A DNA stretch of 64,000 nt. Source: Azospirillum cavernae (GTDB lineage: Bacteria > Pseudomonadota > Alphaproteobacteria > Azospirillales > Azospirillaceae). The stretch lies in contig NZ_QYUL01000001.1 of NCBI RefSeq assembly GCF_003590795.1, positions 2,311,001 through 2,375,000 on the forward strand, written 5' to 3'. The notes below the pieces were generated by a model, which was given only the letters and a program-made list of their open reading frames with translations, had not been told where the DNA came from and made no database searches. Position numbers and translations under genes: made by a program. Positions 30,173 through 38,171 of this stretch are shown here, piece by piece; the first letter of the stretch is position 1; each line of letters begins with the position of its first letter.

Positions 30173-30195
30173 TTGATAACGATTCTTATTTGCAA
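30173..30195 (+). promoter_or_regulatory. Second Fur box, inverted copy
   Basis: TTGATAACGATTCTTATTTGC on the plus strand is a typical Fur-type site. With the first box it encloses about 60 bases that would hold the promoter. The gene on its right (YkgJ-family) reads away from it in the wrong direction, so both boxes probably serve the receptor operon. Confidence 0.6.
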
Positions 30196-30238
30196 GTCAT
30201 ATGAACACACGCGCGTCATCAAAATGACGGCGGCGGAC

Positions 30239-31039
30239 TCACACCGGCGTGGCGGCGGCGTCGGGGGGCTTGGTCGCGGCGTGGCGCTTGACCAGACTGT
30301 CCATCTCCTTGGCCCAGCCGCTGTAATTGCGGTGATACTCGGCCAAGGCTGGATCATCGCGGGTCCGTTCGGCCAGCGCGTGGAGCAGCGGCGCCTGGGA
30401 CGCCGCCAGCGCCGCCGCGTCGGGCCGCCGGGTGGCGGTGAGGAAGGAGGACAGGTTGGTGACGAGGTTGCCGCCGGTCGGCTTCGCCGCCAGCGTGGCG
30501 AGGCTGTCGAGGACCCAGGGCATGTATTTCAGGACATAGGCGGCGTAGATCCGCATCACCGGGGCCTGTTCGATCAAATCGGCGCGCTCGCGGTCGAAGT
30601 CGCCCGGATCGACGATGGCGTGGTCGCGGTACACCTCCGGCGCCGCCGCCGAGGTGTCGCACTCCCACCCCTTGCGCGGGACCAACAGATCGGCTTGGTC
30701 CTTTTCCTCGCGGTAGGGGTAGAAGGGCATGGTCCGGCAGCGCGACGGCTTGTCGGCGTGGATGCCGCACAAACGATCCGGCCCCAGTTCCGGGCAGGGG
30801 TAGGAGGGCGGCAGATAGGCGGTCGGCGCGATCAAGACCGCCACACTCTTGCGGTTGGGCAAGCGCACCGTCGTTCCCAAACGCCCGGTCAGGTCAAAGG
30901 ACTTCGCCCCCGACCGCACCGGCGTCCACACCAGCGCCAAGGGAAAGCGCCCGGCGTGGGCAATCGCGTCCTTCAGGGTCAGCGGCAACCAGCCATGGCA
31001 GCATTTGCCGCAAGCGGTGCAGGAAAAGCGCGGGGCCAT
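30239..31039 (-). CDS. YkgJ-family cysteine cluster protein
   Basis: A 266-residue cytoplasmic protein of the CxxC-cluster family, presumed to bind zinc or an Fe-S cluster. The N-terminal motif CTACGKCCHGWLPLT and the later PCPELGPDRLCGIHADKP and SRCRTMPFYP supply eight cysteines. The C-terminal half is a helical extension beyond the core domain. Its ATG at 31039 is the natural start. Function unknown. Confidence 0.88.
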   Translation of the reverse strand: MAPRFSCTACGKCCHGWLPLTLKDAIAHAGRFPLALVWTPVRSGAKSFDLTGRLGTTVRLPNRKSVAVLIAPTAYLPPSYPCPELGPDRLCGIHADKPSRCRTMPFYPYREEKDQADLLVPRKGWECDTSAAAPEVYRDHAIVDPGDFDRERADLIEQAPVMRIYAAYVLKYMPWVLDSLATLAAKPTGGNLVTNLSSFLTATRRPDAAALAASQAPLLHALAERTRDDPALAEYHRNYSGWAKEMDSLVKRHAATKPPDAAATPV

Positions 31040-31119
31040 GGCGGTTCTCGGCGGCGGCGGTTGCGGTCAAAAGGCGTGGGTCAAGAGCAGGGCAATCGCT
31101 CAAACTGTCAAACATTGCG

Positions 31120-31154
31120 AAAGCCCTTCTCCCGCAAGGGGAGAGGGGCTTTTT
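31120..31154 (+). terminator. Hairpin with GNRA loop and T-run
   Basis: AAAGCCC-TTCTCCC, loop GCAA, and GGGGAGA-GGGGCTTT followed by TTTT. The T-run and GNRA loop are on the plus strand, but both flanking genes are on the minus strand. It may work in both directions; its core belongs to the CCCTCTCCC repeat family. Confidence 0.55.
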
Positions 31155-31188
31155 CCGATGTCCTATCGTGCGAGCGATTGCCCTGGGG

Positions 31189-31662
31189 TCAGGCGCCGCA
31201 GCAGGTTTTGAACTTCTTGCCGGACCCGCAGGGGCACGGCTCGTTGCGCCCGACCTTGACGACCCGGCGGGGCGGATCCTTCGGGTTGACCACGCCGCTG
31301 ACATAGAGCCAGGCCCCATCCACGCGGCGGAAGCTGGCCCGTTCATGGTGGCGCATCTCCTGCCCGTCGCGGCGGAAGCGGATGAGGAATTCGACGGTGG
31401 CGTCGTCGCCCTCCTCCGCCGTCTTCAGGATCTCCAGACGCTCCCACGCGCATTCGTCGGCAACCCGTTCGGCCTCGGCGCGGTTGAAATCGTCGCGGAC
31501 CTCCGGCGCGTGGGTGCGCTCGACATGGTCCAGATCATGGCGGACGAAGGCGGTGTAGCGCGAGCGCATCACCGCTTCAGCGGTCAATCCCGGCGCGCCG
31601 CCCAGCAACGGGCCACAACAATCCTCATAAGCGCGGGCGGAGCCGCAAGGGCAATCGGTCAT
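31189..31662 (-). CDS. YchJ-family SEC-C motif protein
   Basis: A 157-residue protein with zinc-binding SEC-C motifs at both ends: [17 protein letters not shown] at residues 4-20 and [18 protein letters not shown] at the C-terminus. An NTF2-like core ([19 protein letters not shown]) lies between them. I start at ATG 31662 (MTDCPCGS), as GAGGA lies upstream; the frame is open to 31704. Function of the family is unknown. Confidence 0.92.
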   Translation of the reverse strand: MTDCPCGSARAYEDCCGPLLGGAPGLTAEAVMRSRYTAFVRHDLDHVERTHAPEVRDDFNRAEAERVADECAWERLEILKTAEEGDDATVEFLIRFRRDGQEMRHHERASFRRVDGAWLYVSGVVNPKDPPRRVVKVGRNEPCPCGSGKKFKTCCGA

Positions 31663-31758
31663 GGAACGGAAAATCCTCAAGAAGCGCGAACATATCCGCC
31701 GCACTCTGTCATCTTTGGCCCGGCGAATCCATGCGGCGGAAGCGGCGGCGCGTCCGGA

Positions 31759-32427
31759 TCACCCGCAGACTCCGCAGGCCGCCGACGCCACCCGGTGGGG
31801 CGGCTTGATCGCGGGTTTGCGCGGCGGCCAGGGCGCGGCGGCGGTCGGGGCCGCGTCCTCCCCCTCCGGGCGCAGGGACGACAGGCGGCTTTCCGCCTCG
31901 TCCACCAGGGCGACCGCGTCGCGCCACGCCCCGGTTTGGAGCAGCCCGCGCCAATCGCAGCCGAACAGGCCGGAAATCAGCCAGCCGCACAGGATGACGA
32001 CGACCAATTGTTCAGAAAACCCGCCGGTCTTGATGATCGGCAAGGCGAAGGTGCGCCGCCGCTTCAACGGGTAGAGCAGCGGCAAGCCTGATGGCGACAG
32101 CAGATCCCCGGCCAGATGGGTCAGATAGCCGACGAGAAACGGCGCGCTGTAGGCCGCATGAACGCCGCTTTCGGAAAACAGCCAGGCGCAACCGGCCACG
32201 GCGAACAGCGAATGGGTGATGCCCCGATGGCCGAACACCAGAGAGATCGGCACCGAGATCGGTTTCAGCCGACTGCCCAGGGTCGATTTCGGATGGTCGA
32301 TGTCGGGGGCGAGCGACCCCAGCACCGCCAGACCGAGTCCCAGCGGCTCCAGCGGCGGCAGGCCGAAACGGGCCGCCAGCCACGTCCAGGTCGCGGCGCC
32401 GACAATGATGTGTGAGGACGCCATCAT
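31759..32427 (-). CDS. YdjM/DUF457-family membrane-bound metal-dependent hydrolase
   Basis: A 222-residue inner-membrane protein. Family pattern: HIIVGAATWTWLAARFG, SLAPDIDHPKSTLGSRL with metal-binding D-x-D-H, and GHRGITHSLFAVAGCAWLF. HLAGDLLSPSGLPLLYPL is the LexA-regulated YdjM-type motif. A poorly conserved C-terminal tail follows. ATG-ATG at 32427/32424 with GAAGGGGGA upstream is used. Some relatives act on membrane phospholipids, but the reaction is uncertain. Confidence 0.88.
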   Translation of the reverse strand: MMASSHIIVGAATWTWLAARFGLPPLEPLGLGLAVLGSLAPDIDHPKSTLGSRLKPISVPISLVFGHRGITHSLFAVAGCAWLFSESGVHAAYSAPFLVGYLTHLAGDLLSPSGLPLLYPLKRRRTFALPIIKTGGFSEQLVVVILCGWLISGLFGCDWRGLLQTGAWRDAVALVDEAESRLSSLRPEGEDAAPTAAAPWPPRKPAIKPPHRVASAACGVCG

Positions 32428-32570
32428 CGCGCGCCGTCCCCCTTCGATGCCCGCACCCTGGAATCCTCTCCGCACGGTCTTCCGCGCGTCATGGGCGCGG
32501 AAAACGGAGGGTAATCCTAGCATCGGAACGGAATCAGAACAACCATGCGCCGCGTGTGGCGCGCAAAAGA

Positions 32571-32603
32571 AAGGCCCCTCTCCCGCAATGGAAGAGGGGC
32601 CTT
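32571..32603 (-). terminator. Rho-independent terminator of prpE
   Basis: AAGGCCCCTCT and AGAGGGGCCTT form an 11-bp stem; on the minus strand the hairpin runs into TTTCTTTTGC. It starts 30 bases after the propionyl-CoA synthetase stop. Confidence 0.8.
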
Positions 32604-32633
32604 GACGCGTTTGGCGGCGCGCCGACGGTCGGC

Positions 32634-34559
32634 TTACGCCATGCCGTCGCTGCTCTTGGCGTAGCCCAGCGTCTTCAGGGCTTCGGCGATTTCCGGCAGG
32701 ATCCCCGGATCGTCGATGGTGGCGGGCATCTTGTAATCGGCGCTGTCGGCGATCTTCTGCATGGTGCCGCGCAGGATCTTGCCCGACCGGGTCTTGGGCA
32801 GACGGTCCACCACCAGGGCGCGCTTGAAGTCGGCGACCGGGCCGATCTGGTCGCGCACCAGTTGGACCACCTCCTTGACGATGTCCTCATGCGGGCGGGT
32901 GACGCCCGCCTTCAGGCAGACGAAGCCCAACGGCACCTGCCCCTTGAGATCGTCAGCCACGCCGATCACCGCGCATTCGGCGACGTCCTTGTGGCTGGAC
33001 AGCACCTCTTCCATCGCGCCGGTGGACAGGCGATGGCCCGCCACGTTGATGATGTCGTCGGTGCGCGCCATCACATAGACATAGCCGTCGTCGTCAATGA
33101 AGCCCGCGTCGCCCGTCTGGTAGTAACCGGGGTAATCGGCCAGGTAGGATTTCTTGAACCGCTCGTCGGCATTCCACAGCGTCGGCAGCGTGCCGGGAGG
33201 CAGCGGCAGCTTGACGCAGATGGCGCCGATGTCGCCGCGCGGCACCTCTTGCAGTTCGGCGTTCAGCACGCGGACGTCCCAGCCCGGCATCGGGCGGGTG
33301 GCCGAGCCGTATTTGATCGGGAACAGATGGACGCCCAGCGGGTTGCCGGAAATCGCCCAGCCGGTTTCCGTCTGCCACCAATGATCGATGACCGGAACCT
33401 TCAGATTGTCCTCGGCCCAATGCAGGGTGTCGGGATCCGACCGTTCGCCCGCCAGGAACAGGGCGCGGAAATGCGACAGATCGTATTTCTTCAGCAGCAG
33501 CGCGTCGGGATCCTCGCGCTTGATGGCGCGGAAGGCGGTCGGCGCGGTGAAGAGCGTGCCGACCTTGTGCTGTTCGATCACCCGCCAGAAGGTTCCGGCG
33601 TCGGGCGTGCCGACCGGCTTGCCTTCAAACACCAGGGTCGTCGCTCCGGTCAGCAGCGGCGCGTAGACGATGTAGGAATGGCCGACCACCCAACCCACGT
33701 CCGACGCCGCCCAATAGACCTCGCCCGGCCCGACGTTGTAGATGTTCTTCATCGTCCAGCGCAGCGCCACCGCGTGGCCGCCATTGTCGCGCACCACGCC
33801 CTTGGGCTGCCCCGTCGTGCCGGACGTGTAGAGGATGTAGAGCGGATCGGTCGCCGCCACCGGCACGCAATCCGCCGGTTCGACGGTCTTCACCGCTTCG
33901 GCCCAATCAACGTCGCGCCCGGCGATCAGCGTCGCGGTTTCCTGCGGGCGCTGAAGGACGATGACGCTCGACGGCTTGTGATCGGCCTGCTCGATGGCGC
34001 TGTCGAGCATCGGCTTGTATTTGATGATGCGGTTGGTTTCGATGCCGCAAGAGGCCGAGACGATGGCCTTCGGCGTCGAATCATTGATGCGGGTCGCCAG
34101 TTCGTGCGGGGCGAAGCCGCCGAACACCACCGAATGCACCGCGCCCAGACGGGCGCAAGCCAGCATGGCGACGACCGATTGCGGGATCATCGGCATGTAG
34201 AGCAGGACGCGGTCGCCCTTGGTCACGCCCTGGTCGCGCAGCACCCCGGCGAAGCGCGCCACCTGATCTTGCAATTCGGCGTAGGTGATGGTCTGGACGG
34301 TCTGCGTCACCGGGCTGTCATAGATGATCGCCGCCTGCTGCCCGCGCCCATCTTCGACATGGCGGTCCACGGCGTTGTAGCAGGTGTTCAGCTCGCCGCC
34401 GACGAACCAGCGGTAGAACGGCGCGGCGCTGTCGTCCAGCACCTTGTCCCACGGCTTGAACCAGGTGATCTCTTTGGCCGCGTCACCCCAAAATCCTTCG
34501 GGATCCGACAGGGAACGGGCGTGCATGTCGTCGAAGACGGCGGCTGTGCTTTGGCTCAT
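32634..34559 (-). CDS. prpE: Propionyl-CoA synthetase
   Basis: A 641-residue AMP-forming acyl-CoA synthetase. The nucleotide loop is LYILYTSGTTGQPKGVVRDN, followed by WAASDVGWVVGHSYIVYAPL, the core WWQTETGWAISGNP, and the acetylatable catalytic lysine in LPKTRSGKILRGTMQKIA near the C-terminus. The length and the NxGGHAVALRWTMKNIY stretch place it with PrpE (propionate to propionyl-CoA) rather than Acs. No prpBCD genes are nearby. A perfect -10 (TATAAT) lies just upstream. Confidence 0.92.
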   Translation of the reverse strand: MSQSTAAVFDDMHARSLSDPEGFWGDAAKEITWFKPWDKVLDDSAAPFYRWFVGGELNTCYNAVDRHVEDGRGQQAAIIYDSPVTQTVQTITYAELQDQVARFAGVLRDQGVTKGDRVLLYMPMIPQSVVAMLACARLGAVHSVVFGGFAPHELATRINDSTPKAIVSASCGIETNRIIKYKPMLDSAIEQADHKPSSVIVLQRPQETATLIAGRDVDWAEAVKTVEPADCVPVAATDPLYILYTSGTTGQPKGVVRDNGGHAVALRWTMKNIYNVGPGEVYWAASDVGWVVGHSYIVYAPLLTGATTLVFEGKPVGTPDAGTFWRVIEQHKVGTLFTAPTAFRAIKREDPDALLLKKYDLSHFRALFLAGERSDPDTLHWAEDNLKVPVIDHWWQTETGWAISGNPLGVHLFPIKYGSATRPMPGWDVRVLNAELQEVPRGDIGAICVKLPLPPGTLPTLWNADERFKKSYLADYPGYYQTGDAGFIDDDGYVYVMARTDDIINVAGHRLSTGAMEEVLSSHKDVAECAVIGVADDLKGQVPLGFVCLKAGVTRPHEDIVKEVVQLVRDQIGPVADFKRALVVDRLPKTRSGKILRGTMQKIADSADYKMPATIDDPGILPEIAEALKTLGYAKSSDGMA

Positions 34560-34575
34560 CGGGGGCGTCCCTTAT

Positions 34576-34647
34576 ATTATAATTGGTTAGCATTTCCTCG
34601 CGAACGCGCAACGATCCATCGCGCGCCCCGCTCCAATCTGCTCCAAT
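34576..34647 (-). promoter_or_regulatory. prpE promoter region with direct repeats
   Basis: On the minus strand a consensus TATAAT (34576-34581) lies 16 bases upstream of the prpE start codon. At the expected -35 place only TTCGCG is found. About 50-65 bases before the -10 are two direct ATTGGAGC repeats, ten bases (one helical turn) apart (34630-34637 and 34640-34647). This layout suggests an activator-dependent promoter. Confidence 0.45.
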
Positions 34648-34729
34648 TGTATAAGCACACGCAAATGTCAGAAGGTCGGGGGTGCGACGGGCTGTCGCAT
34701 CCCCCAATCATCCCAACCACGCACAGCCG

Positions 34730-35179
34730 TCAGAACCCGACGCAGGCCGGGCGCAGGACGATGGCGACCGCCTGCTGTTTGAAGCGCTTTTTGTAGATGT
34801 CGGCCAGCTCGTGAATTTTGGCGAGCGACGCCGGATCCTGGCCGGTCAGCAGGGTCAAAATCTTGCTCGGCTCGCGCACAAGCCGCCCGGTGGCGCTGTC
34901 GCGCCAATGGCCCGCCGCGTCCTGGATGGTCAGCCCGTCGGGAAAGCGCGGGGCGATGTCCTTGGTCACGAAGCGCGCCCACGCCTTGTCGGTCACACCC
35001 AGCCGGTCGCCGATGTTGCGGCCAAAGAACAGCCGCGCCTCCACCATCGGGCTGCCCGACAGCAGGGCGCAGTCGGGGCCGGACGGCGGCGTTTCCGCCG
35101 TGGTTTGAGCCAGCGCCCCGCCGCCAAGCGACACCGGAACCAGCAAGGCCAGAGACAGCAAAGCCGCGCGCATCCTCAT
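34730..35179 (-). CDS. DUF3574 exported protein
   Basis: A 149-residue protein of the DUF3574 family. A signal peptide (MRMRAALLSLALLVPVSLGG) ends near AQT. The mature part has the family stretch VEARLFFGRNIGDRLGV followed by FVTKDIAPRFPDGLTI. ATG 35179 is preceded by AGGAGGG. Function unknown; probably periplasmic. It is convergent with nothing and lies divergent from the TPR glycosyltransferase gene. Confidence 0.85.
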   Translation of the reverse strand: MRMRAALLSLALLVPVSLGGGALAQTTAETPPSGPDCALLSGSPMVEARLFFGRNIGDRLGVTDKAWARFVTKDIAPRFPDGLTIQDAAGHWRDSATGRLVREPSKILTLLTGQDPASLAKIHELADIYKKRFKQQAVAIVLRPACVGF

Positions 35180-35416
35180 CGTCGCCCTCCTGAAAAAGCC
35201 TGTCGATGATAGGCGCTTTCCCGTCGCCCGCGAAGCCCGCCGACCAACCGGCGCACAAAATGTTGAGCCTTGCGGGCGCTCGCCGAAAAAAAACCACAAA
35301 CGCCGCAGGAGCGCCAACGCCCCTCCGTACAAATCTCAGATCAACGCCGCGCCCGAAGTCAAAACAAGACCACCGTCCAAACGCCCAGAATCCGCCGGAC
35401 AAGGAGCCGTTGCTTT

Positions 35417-37684
35417 ATGCTGCCTTCACTGCGGAATCAGCCCATCGCGGAACGTCTGGAAACTGGGTTGCGTCTTCACGCCGCCGGAAATCTGCCGGAC
35501 GCGGCGGCGATTTACACCTCGGTGCTTGAAAAGGACCACGACAACGCCGACAGCCTGCATCGGCTGGGGATGATCTTTCATCAGGTGGGGCATGTGCAGA
35601 TCGCCGTCGCCTGCTTTGAACGGTCGCTCGATCTGGCGCCGTCGGTGGCCAACTGCCACGGCAACTTCGCCTACGCGCTGCGCGACCTTGGCCGCCTCGA
35701 CGAGGCCGTCGCCCATTTCGCGCTCGCCGCCCGTCTGCGCTGGGATTCGCCGCAGATCCTGTGCAACCTCGCCACCACCCTGTGCGAGGCGGGGAAAGCG
35801 GACCAAGCGATGGCCGCCTACCGCCGCGCCTTGGCGCTGGATCCGGCCTTGACCGAGGCGTGGTTCAATCTGGCCGCCCCGCTGGCCGCCGCCGGAGACC
35901 CGGATCGGGCGGAGCGTTTTTACCGCCGCGCGCTGCGCCTGGATCCCGGCTTTGCCGACGCCGCCTTTCAACTGGGCAACCTTCTGTTCCAGTCCCGCCG
36001 CCTTGACGCGGCGGAGGCCGCCTTCCGCGCCGCCATCGGCGCGCGCCCCGGAATCGCCGATCACCACAACAATCTGGGCGTGGCGCTTCAGGAGCAATCC
36101 CGGCTGGAGGAGGCCGCCGCGCGCTACGCTGAGGCGCTCGCCCTCAACCCCGACCACGCCGACGCCGCGTTCAACCGGGGCAGCGTCCTCCTCGCCCAAA
36201 ATCGGCTGACCGAAGCGACCGCCGGATTTGAACGGCTTTTGGAGCGTCATCCCCACCACGCCGCCGCGAAATTTGCCCTCTGCATGGGCCAATTGCCGGT
36301 TCTCTACGCCACGGCGGAGGAGATTCCGGCGCGTCGCCGCGCCTACGCGGAGCGGTTGAACCGGCTGGCCGAAAGCGCCGGGCCGGACGCCCAGGCCCTG
36401 GCCGACGCCATCGGCTCCAGCCAACCCTTTTTCCTGCCCTACCAGGGCGAGAACGACCGCGACCTTCAGAGCCTTTACGGGGCCATGGCCTGCCGTCTGC
36501 TGGCGGATCCGCGCCCCTTGGCGGCGCGGCGGCGGCGCCGGCGGCCGGGCGAGCGGATTCGGGTTGGCGTCGTCAGCGGCTATTTCCACGAGCACACGGT
36601 GTGGCGGCTGTTCATCGACCGTTGGTTGAGCCAGATGGATCGGACCCGCTTCGCCCTGTTTGGCTATCACACCGGGCTGACGCGCGACGCGCGCACCGAC
36701 GAATCCGCCCGCCTGTGCGACCGCTTCGTCGAGCGTCGGCAGAGCGGCGCGCAGTGGCGCCAAACGATCCTGGCCGATTCGCCGGACGTGCTGCTGTATC
36801 CAGAGGTCGGGATGGATCCGATGGCCGGTCATCTGGCGGCCCAGCGCTTGGCCCCGCTGCAATGCGTGGCTTGGGGGCATCCCAACACCACCGGCATGCC
36901 GACGATGGATTGCTTTCTGACCAGCGCCTTGATGGAGCCGCCGGACGCCGACGCCCATTACACCGAAAAACTGATTCGCCTGCCCAATCTGGGCGTCTGC
37001 TATGGCGCGCGGGACTGGTCGCCGACTCCACCGCAGCGGGCGGCGCTGGGGTTGCGCCCGTCGGCGATGGTCTATTGGTCGGGGCAAGCGCTGTACAAAT
37101 ATCTGCCGCAGCATGACGCGGTCTTTCCGCGCATCGCCCGCGCGGTCGGCGATTGCCAATTCGTCTTCATCGCCTTCGCCAAGAGCCAAGCGGTGACGGA
37201 TCTGTTCCGCGCGCGGCTGAAGCGCGCCTTCGCCGCTTATGGGCTGCGCGCCGCCGACCATTGCGTGATTCTGCCCTCGATGCCCGAGGAGCGCTTCATC
37301 GACGCCGTGCGCCAATCCGACGCGCTGCTCGACACCATCGGCTGGTCGGGCGGGAAATCGACGCTGGATTGCCTGTCGGCACACGACGCGCCCATCGTCA
37401 CGCTGCCGGGGGACTTTCTGCGCGGTCGCCACAGCGCCGCCATCCTGACCCGGCTGGGCGTGACCGACACCATCGCCGAGTCCCTCGACTCCTACGTCGC
37501 CATCGCCGCCCGTCTGGGACTGGACGCGCAGTGGCGGAGGGACCTCCGCCGCCGGATGGCCGCCGCCCGCCACCGGGCCTTCGACGACCGCGCCTGCGTG
37601 GAGGCGTTGGAGTCCTTCCTCGTCGACGCGGTGGAGCGCGCCGGGGACAGCGTCCCGGTCCGGGCGGATCCGCGTTTCTCTTGA
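35417..37684 (+). CDS. TPR-repeat O-linked N-acetylglucosamine transferase-like protein (SPINDLY type)
   Basis: A 755-residue protein. Residues about 1-290 are tandem tetratricopeptide repeats (for example AVACFERSLDLAPSVANCHG and AMAAYRRALALDPALTEAWF). The C-terminal half has the Glyco_transf_41 fold: RVGVVSGYFHEHTVWRLFID, LQCVAWGHPNTTGMPTMDCF, and SGGKSTLDCLSAHDAPIVTL. Known family members transfer GlcNAc or fucose to Ser/Thr of proteins. The ATG at 35417 has AAGGAG upstream. Protein targets cannot be predicted; flagellin or surface proteins are possible. Confidence 0.88.
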   Translation: MLPSLRNQPIAERLETGLRLHAAGNLPDAAAIYTSVLEKDHDNADSLHRLGMIFHQVGHVQIAVACFERSLDLAPSVANCHGNFAYALRDLGRLDEAVAHFALAARLRWDSPQILCNLATTLCEAGKADQAMAAYRRALALDPALTEAWFNLAAPLAAAGDPDRAERFYRRALRLDPGFADAAFQLGNLLFQSRRLDAAEAAFRAAIGARPGIADHHNNLGVALQEQSRLEEAAARYAEALALNPDHADAAFNRGSVLLAQNRLTEATAGFERLLERHPHHAAAKFALCMGQLPVLYATAEEIPARRRAYAERLNRLAESAGPDAQALADAIGSSQPFFLPYQGENDRDLQSLYGAMACRLLADPRPLAARRRRRRPGERIRVGVVSGYFHEHTVWRLFIDRWLSQMDRTRFALFGYHTGLTRDARTDESARLCDRFVERRQSGAQWRQTILADSPDVLLYPEVGMDPMAGHLAAQRLAPLQCVAWGHPNTTGMPTMDCFLTSALMEPPDADAHYTEKLIRLPNLGVCYGARDWSPTPPQRAALGLRPSAMVYWSGQALYKYLPQHDAVFPRIARAVGDCQFVFIAFAKSQAVTDLFRARLKRAFAAYGLRAADHCVILPSMPEERFIDAVRQSDALLDTIGWSGGKSTLDCLSAHDAPIVTLPGDFLRGRHSAAILTRLGVTDTIAESLDSYVAIAARLGLDAQWRRDLRRRMAAARHRAFDDRACVEALESFLVDAVERAGDSVPVRADPRFS

Positions 37685-37741
37685 AGCGGTTCGCGCCCCT
37701 TCGCGCTGGTCAGACGCCCGCCGGGCGGCTATGCATGGCCC

Positions 37742-38098
37742 ATGGCTTCCGACCCGCCCATCACCGGCATTCGCCCGATCCTCACCGTCGTTCAGAGCAA
37801 CGGCGAACGGCTGATCGTGGCCCGGCTGACCAATCTGGGCGGCGGCAGCCAATCGAACCGCTTCGTCCTGCGCCAATCCGATTTCCGCCCGCCCTGGACC
37901 CACCCGGACAAGGGTTATTTCGGTTACGCCGAGGTCGCCCGCGCGCTGGACGCCAACGGCTGGCGCGGCTGCAAGATCGAAGCGATGCCCACCGCCGACC
38001 TGGAAGAGCGGCGCGCCCGCCTGCTCGCCCGCAAAAAGCTGCATCTGCAATGCGTCGAGGCCGCCATTCGCCGCGCGCAGGAAAGCATCGCGACGTAA
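37742..38098 (+). CDS. Hypothetical protein
   Basis: A 118-residue cytoplasmic protein without recognised domain. The N-terminal half looks like beta strands (RPILTVVQSNGERLIVARL), and the C-terminal third is a charged helix (LEERRARLLARKKLHLQC). It lies downstream of the TPR glycosyltransferase on the same strand. The regular composition unlike shadow frames supports a real gene. Confidence 0.6.
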   Translation: MASDPPITGIRPILTVVQSNGERLIVARLTNLGGGSQSNRFVLRQSDFRPPWTHPDKGYFGYAEVARALDANGWRGCKIEAMPTADLEERRARLLARKKLHLQCVEAAIRRAQESIAT

Positions 38099-38171
38099 TC
38101 GTCACGCGAAGCCTTCCGGTCGCCGCCGACTGCGCCTATATCCCTGACACCGTTTGTCTGGAGGGATTTTG

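Noticed and set aside
35426..38050. An 874-residue minus-strand open frame
   Set aside because: Antisense shadow of the TPR/O-GlcNAc transferase gene; no domain or signal.
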